Of a DNA stretch of 64,000 bases, positions 51,239 through 60,520 are shown one piece after another. The DNA lies in the NCBI RefSeq assembly GCF_900109755.1, contig NZ_FOAR01000026.1:1-64000 (forward strand). Reading direction: 5' to 3'. A program made the position numbers and the translations under genes. Source of the DNA: Pseudomonas agarici (lineage in GTDB: Bacteria; Pseudomonadota; Gammaproteobacteria; Pseudomonadales; Pseudomonadaceae). The notes under the pieces were generated by a model that saw only the letters and a list, made by a program, of their open reading frames with translations, searched no databases and was not told where the DNA came from. Each line of letters begins with the position of its first letter. Position 1 is the stretch's first letter.

Positions 51239-52618
51239 ATGATTAAAGATCCCTTTTCACGCCTGGGCCTCGCCCGCGAAGTCCTCACTGTCAGCCAGCT
51301 CAACAACCGCGCACGGGTGTTGCTCGAAGACGTGTTCAGCCATGTCTGGGTCGAAGGCGAGATCTCCAACCTCGCCCGCCCGGCGTCCGGGCACATCTAT
51401 TTCACCCTCAAGGACAGCGGCGCCCAGGTGCGTTGCGCACTGTTCCGGCAGAACGCCGCCCGCGTGCGCCAGGCACTGAAAGACGGCCTGGCGGTCAAGG
51501 TACGCGGCAAGGTCTCGCTGTTCGAGGGTCGCGGCGACTATCAGTTGATCCTCGACAGCGTGGAACCCGCTGGCGATGGCGCGCTGCGCCTGGCCTTCGA
51601 TGCGCTGAAGGAAAAACTCGGCGCCGAAGGCCTGTTCAGTGCCGAGCGCAAGGTTGCGCTGCCCGCCCATCCGCAACGTATCGGTATTATCAGTTCGCCC
51701 ACCGGCGCGGTGATCCGCGACATCATCAGTGTGTTCCGCCGCCGCGCACCGCAGGTCGAGCTGACGCTGATCCCCACCGCCGTGCAGGGCCGCGAAGCCA
51801 TCGGGCAAATTGTCCGAGCGCTGAAGCTGGCCGATGCCAAGGGTTTCGACGCGCTGATCCTGGCCCGTGGTGGTGGCTCGCTGGAAGACCTCTGGTGCTT
51901 CAACGAAGAAGCTGTGGCACGGGCAGTGGACGCCTGTGTCACACCGATTGTCAGTGCCATCGGCCATGAAACCGATGTGTCCATCAGCGACTTTGTCGCC
52001 GATGTCCGGGCGCCGACCCCCTCGGCCGCCGCCGAACTGCTGGCCCCGGACGCCAGCGACTTGCAACGCCGGGTCGAAAGCCTGCATCGACGCCTGGTGA
52101 TGCGCATCCGCGACCGTCTCCTGCGCGATCGTCTGCGCCTCGACGGCTTGGCCCGCCGGCTGAGTCATCCCGGCGAACGCTTGCGCCAGCAGGCCCAGCG
52201 CCTGGATGACCTGGACATGCGCATGCGTCGGGCATTCGAGCGCCAGCTCAACATTCGTCAGGAAAAGCTGATCCGTCTGCAAACCCGTCTCGCCGGGCAG
52301 CATCCGGGGCGGCAATTGGCGCTGTTGCGCCAGCGCCTGGACGGCCTGTCCGAACGCCTGCCCCGAGCCATGCGCGAAGGCCTCAAAGCCCGGCGCCTGC
52401 AACTGCAAAGCCAGATGCAGACACTTCATGTAGTAAGTCCTCTAGCCACCTTGGGCCGAGGCTACAGTATCCTGCTGGACGAGCGCGGCCAGGCGATCCG
52501 CAACGCCGAGCAGACCCACGCCGGCCAGCGTCTGAAGGCGAAACTCGCTGAAGGGCAATTGCAGGTCCGAGTCGAGGACAATCACCTGACGCCCGTCACC
52601 CTGTCGCTACTGGACTGA
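51239..52618 (+). CDS. xseA: exodeoxyribonuclease VII large subunit
   Basis: The protein has 459 residues from ATG 51239 (MIKDPFSRLGLAREVLTV); ATG 51230 is three codons earlier. An N-terminal OB fold (VEGEISNLARPASGHIYFTL) precedes the nuclease domain (IGIISSPTGAVIRDIISVFR, LARGGGSLEDLWCFNEE, PIVSAIGHETDVSISDFVAD). Long basic coiled coils follow. With XseB it degrades single-stranded DNA from both ends. xseB is not in the window. The M23 peptidase gene follows 18 bases on, probably in the same transcript. Confidence 0.93.
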   Translation: MIKDPFSRLGLAREVLTVSQLNNRARVLLEDVFSHVWVEGEISNLARPASGHIYFTLKDSGAQVRCALFRQNAARVRQALKDGLAVKVRGKVSLFEGRGDYQLILDSVEPAGDGALRLAFDALKEKLGAEGLFSAERKVALPAHPQRIGIISSPTGAVIRDIISVFRRRAPQVELTLIPTAVQGREAIGQIVRALKLADAKGFDALILARGGGSLEDLWCFNEEAVARAVDACVTPIVSAIGHETDVSISDFVADVRAPTPSAAAELLAPDASDLQRRVESLHRRLVMRIRDRLLRDRLRLDGLARRLSHPGERLRQQAQRLDDLDMRMRRAFERQLNIRQEKLIRLQTRLAGQHPGRQLALLRQRLDGLSERLPRAMREGLKARRLQLQSQMQTLHVVSPLATLGRGYSILLDERGQAIRNAEQTHAGQRLKAKLAEGQLQVRVEDNHLTPVTLSLLD

Positions 52619-52636
52619 ATTTCAAGAGATCCGTAC

Positions 52637-53458
52637 ATGCCCCGTTTTCTTGCCGCCCTGCTGGTGCTGGGCCTAACCTTCAACGCCCATGCGGACAGCT
52701 ATATCACCCGCCTGCTGAACAAGCCGGTGCCAGGCGGCGTAGCCGTAATCGATCTCGGCCCGGCGGTCCAGTCGCCCAAGGCCAGCTACCAGGGTAAACC
52801 GGTGCTGGTGGTCAAGGAGCAGGACACCTGGCTGGCGATTGTCGGTATCCCGCTGACCGTCAAGCCCGGTCGCCAGCAGATCAGTTCGGGCAATCGCCAC
52901 CTGGACTTCACTGTCGGCAGCAAGCAATACCAGGAACAGCGCATTACCCTGAAGAACCAACGCCAGGTCAATCCGAACCCCGAAGACGTCAAACGCATTG
53001 ATGCCGAGGTGGTCGCACAACTGGCGGCCTATCGCACCTTCAGTCCGATGGTCCCAAGCAACCTGCTGTTGGACAAACCGGTGAACGGTCGGCTGTCGAG
53101 CAAGTTCGGCGTGCGGCGTTTTTTCAATGATCAAGAACGCAATCCACACGCGGGATTGGATTTCGCGGTGCCAACCGGCACGCCGATCAAGGCACCGGCG
53201 AACGGCAAGGTAATCCTGACCGGAAATTACTTTTACAACGGCAACACGGTTTTCGTCGATCACGGCCAGGGCTTTATCAGCATGTTCTGCCATCTGTCCA
53301 GAATCGACGTCAAAGCAGGCCAATCCCTGACACGCGGTACGGTAGTCGGCCTGGTCGGTTCGACAGGACGGGCGACAGGGCCACATCTGCACTGGAATAT
53401 CAGTCTGAATGAAACCCGGGTCGATCCGGCGATCTTTATCGGGGCGTTCCAACCCTGA
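52637..53458 (+). CDS. M23-family peptidoglycan endopeptidase
   Basis: The protein has 273 residues with a signal peptide (RFLAALLVLGLTFNAHA). The C-terminal LytM/M23 domain (about 160-265) contains the zinc motif NPHAGLDFAVPTGTPIKAP (HxxxD) and the GRATGPHLHWNIS (HLH) motif. All metal ligands are present, so it should be active on peptide cross-links in the periplasm, rather than being an inactive EnvC/NlpD-type activator. It is cotranscribed with xseA by position. Confidence 0.88.
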   Translation: MPRFLAALLVLGLTFNAHADSYITRLLNKPVPGGVAVIDLGPAVQSPKASYQGKPVLVVKEQDTWLAIVGIPLTVKPGRQQISSGNRHLDFTVGSKQYQEQRITLKNQRQVNPNPEDVKRIDAEVVAQLAAYRTFSPMVPSNLLLDKPVNGRLSSKFGVRRFFNDQERNPHAGLDFAVPTGTPIKAPANGKVILTGNYFYNGNTVFVDHGQGFISMFCHLSRIDVKAGQSLTRGTVVGLVGSTGRATGPHLHWNISLNETRVDPAIFIGAFQP

Positions 53459-53825
53459 TCGCCGAGACGGCGTCGCCCTCCCCATCGACTGCGTTCCGTC
53501 GCGACGAAGATTGCGCAGCGCTAAAATAGTGCGCAATTATTCTAGATTTTTCGTCGTTCAAGCAGAATAAAATCTCGCCCAAGTCAACTTGTCGGGTATT
53601 TCTCCCAACTTCCCTCACAGGCTTGCCATCTTGCACCCCAGTGGTTAGGGTTGAACGCATGAAAACGTTCCATACCCTCATTCAGCGCCGTCAACACCGC
53701 AGCCTCTGCCTCGTCAGCGCACGACTGCCGGGCTGAATCGCGGTGCCTCATTCCCAAGGTTTCTCCCTGATAACGTTTTACCGGCTGGCCGCCTCTTTTC
53801 GGCCCTGACAACAAGGAATTTTTCC
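53459..53825. other. 367-bp leader region of leuA
   Basis: A long untranslated region contains the candidate leader frame at 53659-53736 and, just before leuA, a GGCCG/CGGCC hairpin (near 53791-53810) with CCTCTTTT in the loop. Together they suggest attenuation, but a leucine-codon cluster is only weak. Confidence 0.4.
53659..53736 (+). CDS. possible leader peptide of leuA
   Basis: A 25-residue frame starts MKTFHTLIQRRQHRSLCLVS and ends ARLPG, 89 bases before leuA. It has four Leu codons and several Arg codons, fewer than a classical leucine attenuator. The placement and following hairpin make a regulatory role possible. No strong ribosome site was seen. Confidence 0.35.
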   Translation: MKTFHTLIQRRQHRSLCLVSARLPG

Positions 53826-55508
53826 ATGAGCATGCTCAAAGACCCGTCTTCGAAGTACCGCGCATTTGCGACCATCGATCTCCCGGACCGCACCTGGCCG
53901 TCGAAAACCATCACCCGCGCGCCGATCTGGTGCAGCTCCGACCTGCGCGACGGTAACCAGTCGCTGATCGAGCCCATGGACGCGGTGAAAAAGCTGCGTT
54001 TCTGGAAAACCCTGGTCAGCGTTGGCGTCAAGGAGATCGAAGCCTCCTTCCCAGCCGCTTCGCAAACCGACTTCGACTTCGTCCGTACCCTGATCGAAGA
54101 AGGCCACATCCCGGACGACACCACCATCCAGGTACTGACCCAGGCCCGTGAAGACCTGATCGCTCGCACCTTCGAATCCCTGCGCGGCGCCAAGAAGGCC
54201 ATCGTGCACCTCTACAACGCCACCAGCCCGTCGTTCCGCCGTATTGTCTTCAACCAGGACAAGCAGGGCGTGAAGGACATCGCGGTGAACGCCGCCAAAT
54301 TGTTCGTCAAATACGCTGCCCAGCAGCCGCAAACCCAGTGGCAGTTCGAATACTCGCCGGAAACCTTCAGCGCCACCGAACTGGAGTTCGCCAAGGAAGT
54401 CTGTGACGCGGTAATCGAGGTTTGGAACCCGACGCCCGAGCACAAGGTGATCCTCAACCTGCCGGCGACCGTCGAGTGCGCCACGCCGAACATCTACGCC
54501 GACCAGATCGAGTGGTTCGGTCGCCATATCAACCGGCGCGACAGCGTGATCATCAGCCTGCACACTCACAACGACCGTGGCACTGGCGTGGCCGCCACCG
54601 AACTGGGCCTGATGGCCGGCGCCGACCGCGTCGAGGGCTGCCTGTTCGGCAACGGCGAACGTACCGGTAACGTCGATCTGGTGACCGTGGCCCTGAACAT
54701 GTACACCCAGGGCCTCAACCCCGAGCTGGACTTCTCCGATATCGACGGCGTGCGCAAGGTGGTCGAGGAGTGCAACCAGATCCAGGTACACCCGCGCCAC
54801 CCGTATGTCGGCGACCTGGTGCACACCGCCTTCTCCGGCTCCCATCAGGATGCGATCCGCAAGGGCTTCGCCCAGCAGCAAGCCGACGGTCTGTGGGAAG
54901 TGCCGTACCTGCCGATCGACCCGGCCGATATCGGTCGCAGCTACGAGGCGGTGATCCGTGTCAACAGCCAGTCGGGCAAAGGCGGCATTGCCTACCTGCT
55001 GGAACAGGAATACGGCATCAGCCTGCCGCGTCGCATGCAGATCGAGTTCAGCCAGGTGGTGCAGCGCGAAACCGACCGTCTCGGCCTGGAAATGACCGCA
55101 CAGCAGATCCACGCTCTGCTCCACAGCGAGTACCTGCAGGCCAACACTCCGTATGCGCTGGTTAGCCATCGCCTGCAGGAAGAGAACGGCCACAGCGCGG
55201 TGGAAGTGGAAGTCTCCGGCAAAGGCCAGGGCGAAACCAACCTGCATTGGCGCGGCAAGGGCAACGGCGCCCTGGAAGCCCTGGTGGCCGGTTTGCCGGT
55301 TCCAGTGGAAATCATGGATTACAACGAACACGCCATCGGTGCCGGGACCAACGCCAAGGCGGCGGCCTATATCGAACTGCGGGTGAACGGCGAACGCGCA
55401 GTGCATGGCGTAGGTATCGATGAAAACATCACCACCGCCAGTTTCAAGGCGCTGTTCAGCGCGCTGAACCGTTCGCTGAGCCAGCTGGATGCCAGCAAGG
55501 CAGCCTAA
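53826..55508 (+). CDS. leuA: 2-isopropylmalate synthase
   Basis: The protein has 560 residues with AAGGAAT before ATG 53826. The TIM barrel begins WCSSDLRDGNQSLIEPMD, with the metal-binding SLHTHNDRGTGVAATELG (HxH) and GNGERTGNVDLVTVALNMY. The C-terminal LeuA dimer domain, where leucine binds as inhibitor, ends KALFSALNRSLSQL. This is the long (type 2) form common in Pseudomonas. It condenses acetyl-CoA with 2-oxoisovalerate, the first step of leucine synthesis. It is a single-gene unit. Confidence 0.96.
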   Translation: MSMLKDPSSKYRAFATIDLPDRTWPSKTITRAPIWCSSDLRDGNQSLIEPMDAVKKLRFWKTLVSVGVKEIEASFPAASQTDFDFVRTLIEEGHIPDDTTIQVLTQAREDLIARTFESLRGAKKAIVHLYNATSPSFRRIVFNQDKQGVKDIAVNAAKLFVKYAAQQPQTQWQFEYSPETFSATELEFAKEVCDAVIEVWNPTPEHKVILNLPATVECATPNIYADQIEWFGRHINRRDSVIISLHTHNDRGTGVAATELGLMAGADRVEGCLFGNGERTGNVDLVTVALNMYTQGLNPELDFSDIDGVRKVVEECNQIQVHPRHPYVGDLVHTAFSGSHQDAIRKGFAQQQADGLWEVPYLPIDPADIGRSYEAVIRVNSQSGKGGIAYLLEQEYGISLPRRMQIEFSQVVQRETDRLGLEMTAQQIHALLHSEYLQANTPYALVSHRLQEENGHSAVEVEVSGKGQGETNLHWRGKGNGALEALVAGLPVPVEIMDYNEHAIGAGTNAKAAAYIELRVNGERAVHGVGIDENITTASFKALFSALNRSLSQLDASKAA

Positions 55509-55526
55509 GCGCGGGCTGAAATGAAG

Positions 55527-55559
55527 AGGCCCCGGTGGTGAAAACCCCGGGGCCTTTTT
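55527..55559. terminator. rho-independent terminator of leuA
   Basis: AGGCCCCGG (55527-55535) pairs with CCGGGGCCT (55547-55555), followed by TTTT. It lies 18 bases after the leuA stop and can also serve the convergent amidase gene. Confidence 0.88.
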
Positions 55560-55592
55560 GTGGGCTTGTCGACGATCAACGACGACGCGGTC

Positions 55593-56387
55593 TCAGTGAT
55601 GCAGATCGAAACTATCGGCGTCCAGGTTGGCCGGAAAGCGCGCGCGGTAGGCAGCCAACTCCGCCACGCTCAAGGTCGCCTGAAAGACCCCGTCGGCCTC
55701 CCCTGCCCCCAGGAGCAATTCGCCCTGGAAATCCAGAATCTGGCTGTCACCTGCATAGGAAAAACCCTTGCCATCGGTGCCCACACGATTCACCGCCGCC
55801 ACATAGCAGAGGTTCTCGATCGCCCTGGCCGGCAGCAAGCGATTCCAGTGCAGGCGCCGGGCTCCCGGCCAGTTCGCACTGTAGAGCAGCAGGTCGGTGT
55901 CCTGGGCATCGCAACTCCAGACCGGGAAACGCAGGTCGTAGCAGATCAACGGACGCACCCGCCACCCCTTGAGTTCAAACTGCACCTGGCGCTCGCCGGG
56001 CGTGTAATGGTTGTGCTCACCGGCCATGCGGAACAGATGGCGCTTGTCGTAGTGCAACACCTCGCCATCCGGCCGCGCCCATAACAGCCGATTGCGGTGA
56101 CTGCCATCGGCGGCACGGATAATCACGCTGCCAGTGATCACCGCCGCCAACTTGTTTGCCTGCTCACGCAACCAGTGGCTGGTCGGGCCGTTTTCGGCTT
56201 CGGCCAAAGTGTGTGACTCCATGGAAAAGCCGGTGGTGAACATTTCCGGCAAGATCACCAAATCGGCCCCGACCGCCTGCTCCAGCAGCCGCTCGAAATG
56301 CTCGAAGTTGGCCTGACGGTCGTGCCAGGCCAAGGTGGTCTGTACCAGCGCCACGTTTAGATCAGGCAGTGCACTCAAATCACGCAT
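55593..56387 (-). CDS. omega-amidase of the carbon-nitrogen hydrolase family (YafV-like)
   Basis: The protein has 264 residues from ATG 56387 (MRDLSALPDLNVALVQTTLA). The catalytic triad is visible as Glu in VILPEMFTTGFSMES, Lys in YDKRHLFRMAGEH and Cys in PLICYDLRFPVW. These are the marks of omega-amidase, which hydrolyses 2-oxoglutaramate or 2-oxosuccinamate. It starts inside the 3' end of the aminotransferase gene (13-base overlap), a pairing that completes the glutamine transaminase/omega-amidase pathway of methionine salvage. Confidence 0.88.
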   Translation of the reverse strand: MRDLSALPDLNVALVQTTLAWHDRQANFEHFERLLEQAVGADLVILPEMFTTGFSMESHTLAEAENGPTSHWLREQANKLAAVITGSVIIRAADGSHRNRLLWARPDGEVLHYDKRHLFRMAGEHNHYTPGERQVQFELKGWRVRPLICYDLRFPVWSCDAQDTDLLLYSANWPGARRLHWNRLLPARAIENLCYVAAVNRVGTDGKGFSYAGDSQILDFQGELLLGAGEADGVFQATLSVAELAAYRARFPANLDADSFDLHH

Positions 56388-57523
56388 AGTTTCTCTGCCG
56401 CCTCGCGCAACGTTTCCTCGCGTTTGGCAAAACACAGACGGACCAGTTGCTGGCCTGCCGGTGGATTCTGGTAGAACACCGAGACTGGAATCGCCGCCAC
56501 GCCATGCTCGCGGGTCATCCACACGGCCATGTCGATATCGTTCAGATCCGGGCGAATCCGCGAATAGTCGAGTAATTGGAAGTAAGTCCCCGCCGTCTGC
56601 TTGAAGCTGAACCGTGACGGGCTGAGCAGGTCGCAGAACAGGTCGCGCTTGCCCTGATAGAACGCTGGCAATTGCTCGACATACTCCGGGTGCGCCGCCA
56701 TATAGTCGGCCAGGGCATGTTGCAGCGGGGTCACGCCACAAAAGCTGACGTACTGGTGCACCTTGCGCAGTTCGGTGGTCAGCGCTGGCGGCGCGATCAC
56801 ATAGCCAGTCTTCCAACCGGTAATGTGATAAGTCTTGCCGAACGAACTGACGACAAAGGCGCGCTGATACAGTGCTTCATGGGCCAACACGCTGGCGTGG
56901 GACACGCCATCGAATACCAGGTGCTCGTAGACCTCGTCGCTGAGCAGATAGATATCCCGGTCGGCGATCAGCCTCGCCAGTTGATCCAGTTCGGCACGGC
57001 TGATCAGTGCTCCACTCGGATTGTGCGGCGAGTTGAGGATGATCATCCGGGTCCGCGGGCTCAGGGCGTCCCTGAGTCTCTGCCAGTCGATGGCGAAGTC
57101 GCCTAGGCTCAATTGCACATGGATGCAACGCCCACCCGCCAACGCCACCGAAGGCTCATAGCTGTCATAACTGGGGTCGAAGACAATGACTTCATCGCCA
57201 GGATGAATCACCGCCTGAATCGCACAGAAAATTCCCTGGGTCGCGCCGGGGGTGATGGTCACTTCCGTATCGGCATTCACATGGACGCCATAGCGGTTGA
57301 AGGCCTTCGCCGCCACCTGCTGGCGCAGGGCTGGCAGGCCGGTCATCGGTGCATACTGGTTGTGGCCATTGGCGATATGCCAGCCAACTGCATCGCGCAG
57401 CGCTTGCGGGCCATCGAAGTCAGGGAAGCCTTGGGACAGGTTCAGCGCGCCGGTTTGCGCCGCGAGCTGGGACATCCGGGTAAAAATAGTGGTGCCGACA
57501 TTCGGCAGCTTGCTGGTGATCAT
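56375..57523 (-). CDS. PLP-dependent methionine/glutamine aminotransferase (YbdL-like)
   Basis: This 382-residue class I aminotransferase starts at ATG 57523 (MITSKLPNVGTTIFTRMSQL). PLP-binding features are ITPGATQGIFCAIQAVIHPG, ILNSPHNPSGALIS and the lysine in VVSSFGKTYHITGWKTGY. YbdL-type enzymes prefer methionine, histidine and phenylalanine, with 4-methylthio-2-oxobutyrate as acceptor. It is translationally coupled with the omega-amidase, so glutamine is probably the amino donor when 4-methylthio-2-oxobutyrate is reaminated to methionine. Confidence 0.88.
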   Translation of the reverse strand: MITSKLPNVGTTIFTRMSQLAAQTGALNLSQGFPDFDGPQALRDAVGWHIANGHNQYAPMTGLPALRQQVAAKAFNRYGVHVNADTEVTITPGATQGIFCAIQAVIHPGDEVIVFDPSYDSYEPSVALAGGRCIHVQLSLGDFAIDWQRLRDALSPRTRMIILNSPHNPSGALISRAELDQLARLIADRDIYLLSDEVYEHLVFDGVSHASVLAHEALYQRAFVVSSFGKTYHITGWKTGYVIAPPALTTELRKVHQYVSFCGVTPLQHALADYMAAHPEYVEQLPAFYQGKRDLFCDLLSPSRFSFKQTAGTYFQLLDYSRIRPDLNDIDMAVWMTREHGVAAIPVSVFYQNPPAGQQLVRLCFAKREETLREAAEKLCVI

Positions 57524-57602
57524 GGGGTTGTTTTCCCTGCTGAGCACCCGGCGCTACGACAGCACGGGGAGCCTGGAGGATAACGTATCGGCCACGCATG
57601 AA

Positions 57603-57630
57603 AAAGGGCGCCCAACCATGAGCGCCCTTT
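57603..57630. terminator. terminator between der and the aminotransferase gene
   Basis: AAAGGGCGC (57603-57611) pairs with GCGCCCTTT (57622-57630). On the minus strand it follows the der stop codon by 14 bases and ends in T-rich sequence (CCCTTTTTC). Confidence 0.8.
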
Positions 57631-57643
57631 GGCAAGCGGGCAA

Positions 57644-59116
57644 TCAGCGCTTGTCGCGGCGCTTCTTGTCGGCTTTCTTGTGGTGCGACATCAAACGACG
57701 CTTCTTGTTGACCTGACGGTCGGTCAGCGTGTTTTTATTACCTTCATACGGGTTCTCGCCACCTTTGAATTCGATGCGGATCGGCGTACCGACCAGCTTC
57801 AGGACGCGACGATAAGTGTTTTCCAGGTAACGCACATACGACTTCGGTACTTTATCGACCTGGTTGCCGTGGATCACGATCAACGGCGGGTTGGCGCCCC
57901 CCAGGTGGGCATAGCGCAGCTTGATCCGGCGGTTGTTGACCATCGGCGGGGCGTGCTCGACCACGGCATCTTCGAGGATCTGGGTCAGGCGGCTGGTCGG
58001 CCAACGGGTAACCGCCGACTTGAACGAGTTCTGCACCGATTGGTACAGGTTACCCACTCCCGTGCCGTGCAAGGCCGAGATAAAGTGAATGTCGGCGAAG
58101 TCGACAAAAAACAACCGGCGCTCCAGCTCGATCTTGACGAAATCACGTTCACCCGGCGTCATGCCGTCCCATTTGTTCAGAGCGATCACCAGCGCGCGAC
58201 CGGACTCCAGGGCGAAGCCGAGCAGGTTGAGATCGTGGTCGACCACACCTTCACGGGCGTCCATGACGAAGATCACCACGTTGGCGTCCTTGATCGCCTG
58301 CAGGGTTTTCACCACGGAGAATTTCTCGACTTCCTCGTGGATCTTGCCGCGCTTGCGTACACCGGCGGTGTCGATCAGCGTGTACTTTTCTTCGTTGCGT
58401 TCGAATGGGATGTAGATACTGTCGCGGGTGGTGCCCGGCTGGTCGTAGACGATGACCCGATCTTCACCGAGCATCCGGTTGACCAGGGTCGACTTGCCGA
58501 CGTTTGGCCGACCGATAATGGCGATCTTGATGCCATCCTTCTCGCTCGGGCCTGGAATGCGCTTGGCCTCTTCACCTTCGGCGACTTCCTCGGTTTCGCC
58601 GTCTTCCGGCTCTTCCTCGTCGTCTTTGGGAAAGTCACGCAGGGCGATTTCCAGCATCTGGGTGATACCGCGACCGTGGGCGCCGGCAATCGGAATCGCG
58701 TCGCCCAGACCCATCGGGCTGAACTCGGCACGGGCCATGTCCGGGTCGATATTGTCGACCTTGTTGGCGACCACATAGGAGCGCTTGTTACGCTTGCGCA
58801 GGTGCTCGCCGATCATCTGGTCGGCAGCGGTGAAGCCGGCCTTGGCGTCCACCAGGAACAGCACGACATCGGCTTCTTCAATGGCCAGCAGTGACTGCTC
58901 GGCCATTTTTTCGTCCATGCCATGCTCGTCTCCGGAGATACCACCGGTGTCGATCAGGATATAGGAGCGCCCTTGCCACTTGGCCTCACCGTATTGGCGA
59001 TCACGGGTCAGACCGGACAAGTCGCCGACGATAGCGTCGCGAGTCCTGGTCAAGCGGTTGAACAAGGTGGACTTGCCGACGTTCGGTCGGCCCACCAGGG
59101 CGATTACGGGAACCAT
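57644..59116 (-). CDS. der: ribosome-assembly GTPase Der (EngA)
   Basis: The protein has 490 residues from ATG 59116 (MVPVIALVGRPNVGKSTLF). Two GTPase domains in tandem each show GRPNVGKST (residue about 8 and about 205), DTGG or DTAG, and NKVD or NKWD. A C-terminal KH-like domain (NPPLIVIHGNQVDKVPKSY) and a basic tail complete the family's plan. An acidic linker (KDDEEEPEDGETEEVAEGEE) between the two G domains is rather long. It is needed for 50S subunit maturation. Confidence 0.95.
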   Translation of the reverse strand: MVPVIALVGRPNVGKSTLFNRLTRTRDAIVGDLSGLTRDRQYGEAKWQGRSYILIDTGGISGDEHGMDEKMAEQSLLAIEEADVVLFLVDAKAGFTAADQMIGEHLRKRNKRSYVVANKVDNIDPDMARAEFSPMGLGDAIPIAGAHGRGITQMLEIALRDFPKDDEEEPEDGETEEVAEGEEAKRIPGPSEKDGIKIAIIGRPNVGKSTLVNRMLGEDRVIVYDQPGTTRDSIYIPFERNEEKYTLIDTAGVRKRGKIHEEVEKFSVVKTLQAIKDANVVIFVMDAREGVVDHDLNLLGFALESGRALVIALNKWDGMTPGERDFVKIELERRLFFVDFADIHFISALHGTGVGNLYQSVQNSFKSAVTRWPTSRLTQILEDAVVEHAPPMVNNRRIKLRYAHLGGANPPLIVIHGNQVDKVPKSYVRYLENTYRRVLKLVGTPIRIEFKGGENPYEGNKNTLTDRQVNKKRRLMSHHKKADKKRRDKR

Positions 59117-59144
59117 GCGGCTCTCCACTTCGTTATTTCAGAAA

Positions 59145-59172
59145 ATACAAAAGCCGCTGCGAGGCAGCGGCT
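59145..59172 (-). terminator. hairpin with T-run between bamB and der
   Basis: Read on the minus strand, AGCCGCTGC-CTC-GCAGCGGCT is followed by TTTTGTATTTT. It lies 29 bases before the der start and about 200 after the bamB stop. It should end most bamB transcripts, so der would need partial read-through or its own promoter. The remainder of the gap 59173-59368 shows another small stem-loop and nothing else. Confidence 0.75.
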
Positions 59173-59368
59173 GGTGCTCGGGGCAGCACCCAAGGGTGCC
59201 GCAAACCTTGCCGGAGCAAGGCCGCTTGGAGGTACCCCCCAAGCATAGTCAACGCTGTTTTAGTACCTGAAGTGCCCGCACTCGATCATGCGGCGTTGAA
59301 GATCGGTTCGCAATGCTCGCTGATCTTTGCCTTGCCTGATCTTCGCTCGGCAACTTCAGGCGCCAAAA

Positions 59369-60520
59369 CTACTTGATGGTCAAGGCTTCCAATTTGCCGC
59401 TGTTGCCATACACGTAAATCATGTCACCCACCACCAGCGGGCGGGCACGCAGGCCGTCGCTGTCGATACGCTCGCGACCGACGAAACGACCGTCCACCTG
59501 GCTCAGCAGATGCAGGTAGCCTTCAAAGTCACCGACCGCCACATAACTGGAAAACACTTGCGGTGCCGACAATTGGCGGCGAGCCAGGGAGTCGTTACTC
59601 CAGATCGCGGTGGTGGAGCGCTCGTCGACACCTTCCACCGTACCGGAGGCCAAGGCAACGTAGACGCTGCCGAAGCCCTGGGCGACACCCGCGTAGCTGG
59701 AAGCATCGCGCTGCCAGAGTACCCGACCGCTTTCCAGGTCCAGCGCCGCCATGCGACCCTGATAGCTGGCGACATACAGCGCGCCGCCGGACAGCAGCAG
59801 ACCACCGTCGATATCAACCACGCGCTCCAGTTCCGAACGACCTTGTGGGATCGCCACGCGGGTTTCCCACACCGGTACGCCATTGTGCGTATCCAAGGCA
59901 ACCACCTTGCCGCTCGACAGGCCGGCTACCGCGAGGTGGTTAGTCACGATAGGCCCACCAGTCCCCCGCAAGGTCAGGACCGCCGGGGTGCTGTCGTACA
60001 GCCAGCGCTGGCTGCCCGTGGCGGCATCGAGGCCAATCACGCGGTCGTCCTGGGTCTGTACCACCACCACGTCACCGTTGGTGGCCGGCGGCGCAAGGAC
60101 TTCGCTGGTCACGCGAGCACGCCATTTTTCTTCGCCGTCGCTGGAGTCCAGGGCAATGATCTCGCCCTTGAGGGTCCCCATCAGCACCAGTCCATAGCCG
60201 ACACCGATTGCACCGGAAACCGGCAACTCCAGGTCCTTCTTCCACTTCACGTCGCCGTTCATGCGGTCCATCGAGACGACTACGCCGTTCGCATCGGCCG
60301 CGTAGAGAGTATCGCCGTCAACCGCCGGCACCAGCACGTTGTAGATCTTACCCTGACCATCACCGATAGAACGGCTCCATTGCTTTTGCAGAACCACTTC
60401 TTCCTTGAAAGAAGTCAACTCGGCCGGTGGCAGTTCTTTCTTGCTGTTGCTGCTGCAACCCGCGGCCAAAATGGCCAGAGCCAGCAATGCTGCCTGTTTC
60501 CAACGGATCACGTCATGCAT
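59369..60520 (-). CDS. bamB: outer membrane protein assembly factor BamB
   Basis: The protein has 383 residues from ATG 60520 (MHDVIRWKQAALLALAILAA). The lipobox LAAGC makes it an outer-membrane lipoprotein facing the periplasm. The rest is an eight-bladed PQQ-type propeller with repeating strands (GTLKGEIIALDSSDGEEKWR, VVALDTHNGVPVWETRV, GRMAALDLESGRVLWQRDA). It is an accessory of the BAM complex for beta-barrel insertion. Its start overlaps the yfgM stop by eight bases. Confidence 0.93.
   Translation of the reverse strand: MHDVIRWKQAALLALAILAAGCSSNSKKELPPAELTSFKEEVVLQKQWSRSIGDGQGKIYNVLVPAVDGDTLYAADANGVVVSMDRMNGDVKWKKDLELPVSGAIGVGYGLVLMGTLKGEIIALDSSDGEEKWRARVTSEVLAPPATNGDVVVVQTQDDRVIGLDAATGSQRWLYDSTPAVLTLRGTGGPIVTNHLAVAGLSSGKVVALDTHNGVPVWETRVAIPQGRSELERVVDIDGGLLLSGGALYVASYQGRMAALDLESGRVLWQRDASSYAGVAQGFGSVYVALASGTVEGVDERSTTAIWSNDSLARRQLSAPQVFSSYVAVGDFEGYLHLLSQVDGRFVGRERIDSDGLRARPLVVGDMIYVYGNSGKLEALTIK

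Noticed and set aside
53778..55406. 542-residue minus-strand frame opposite leuA
   Set aside because: It is a shadow of leuA; repetitive His/Val/Gly-rich composition and no ribosome site.
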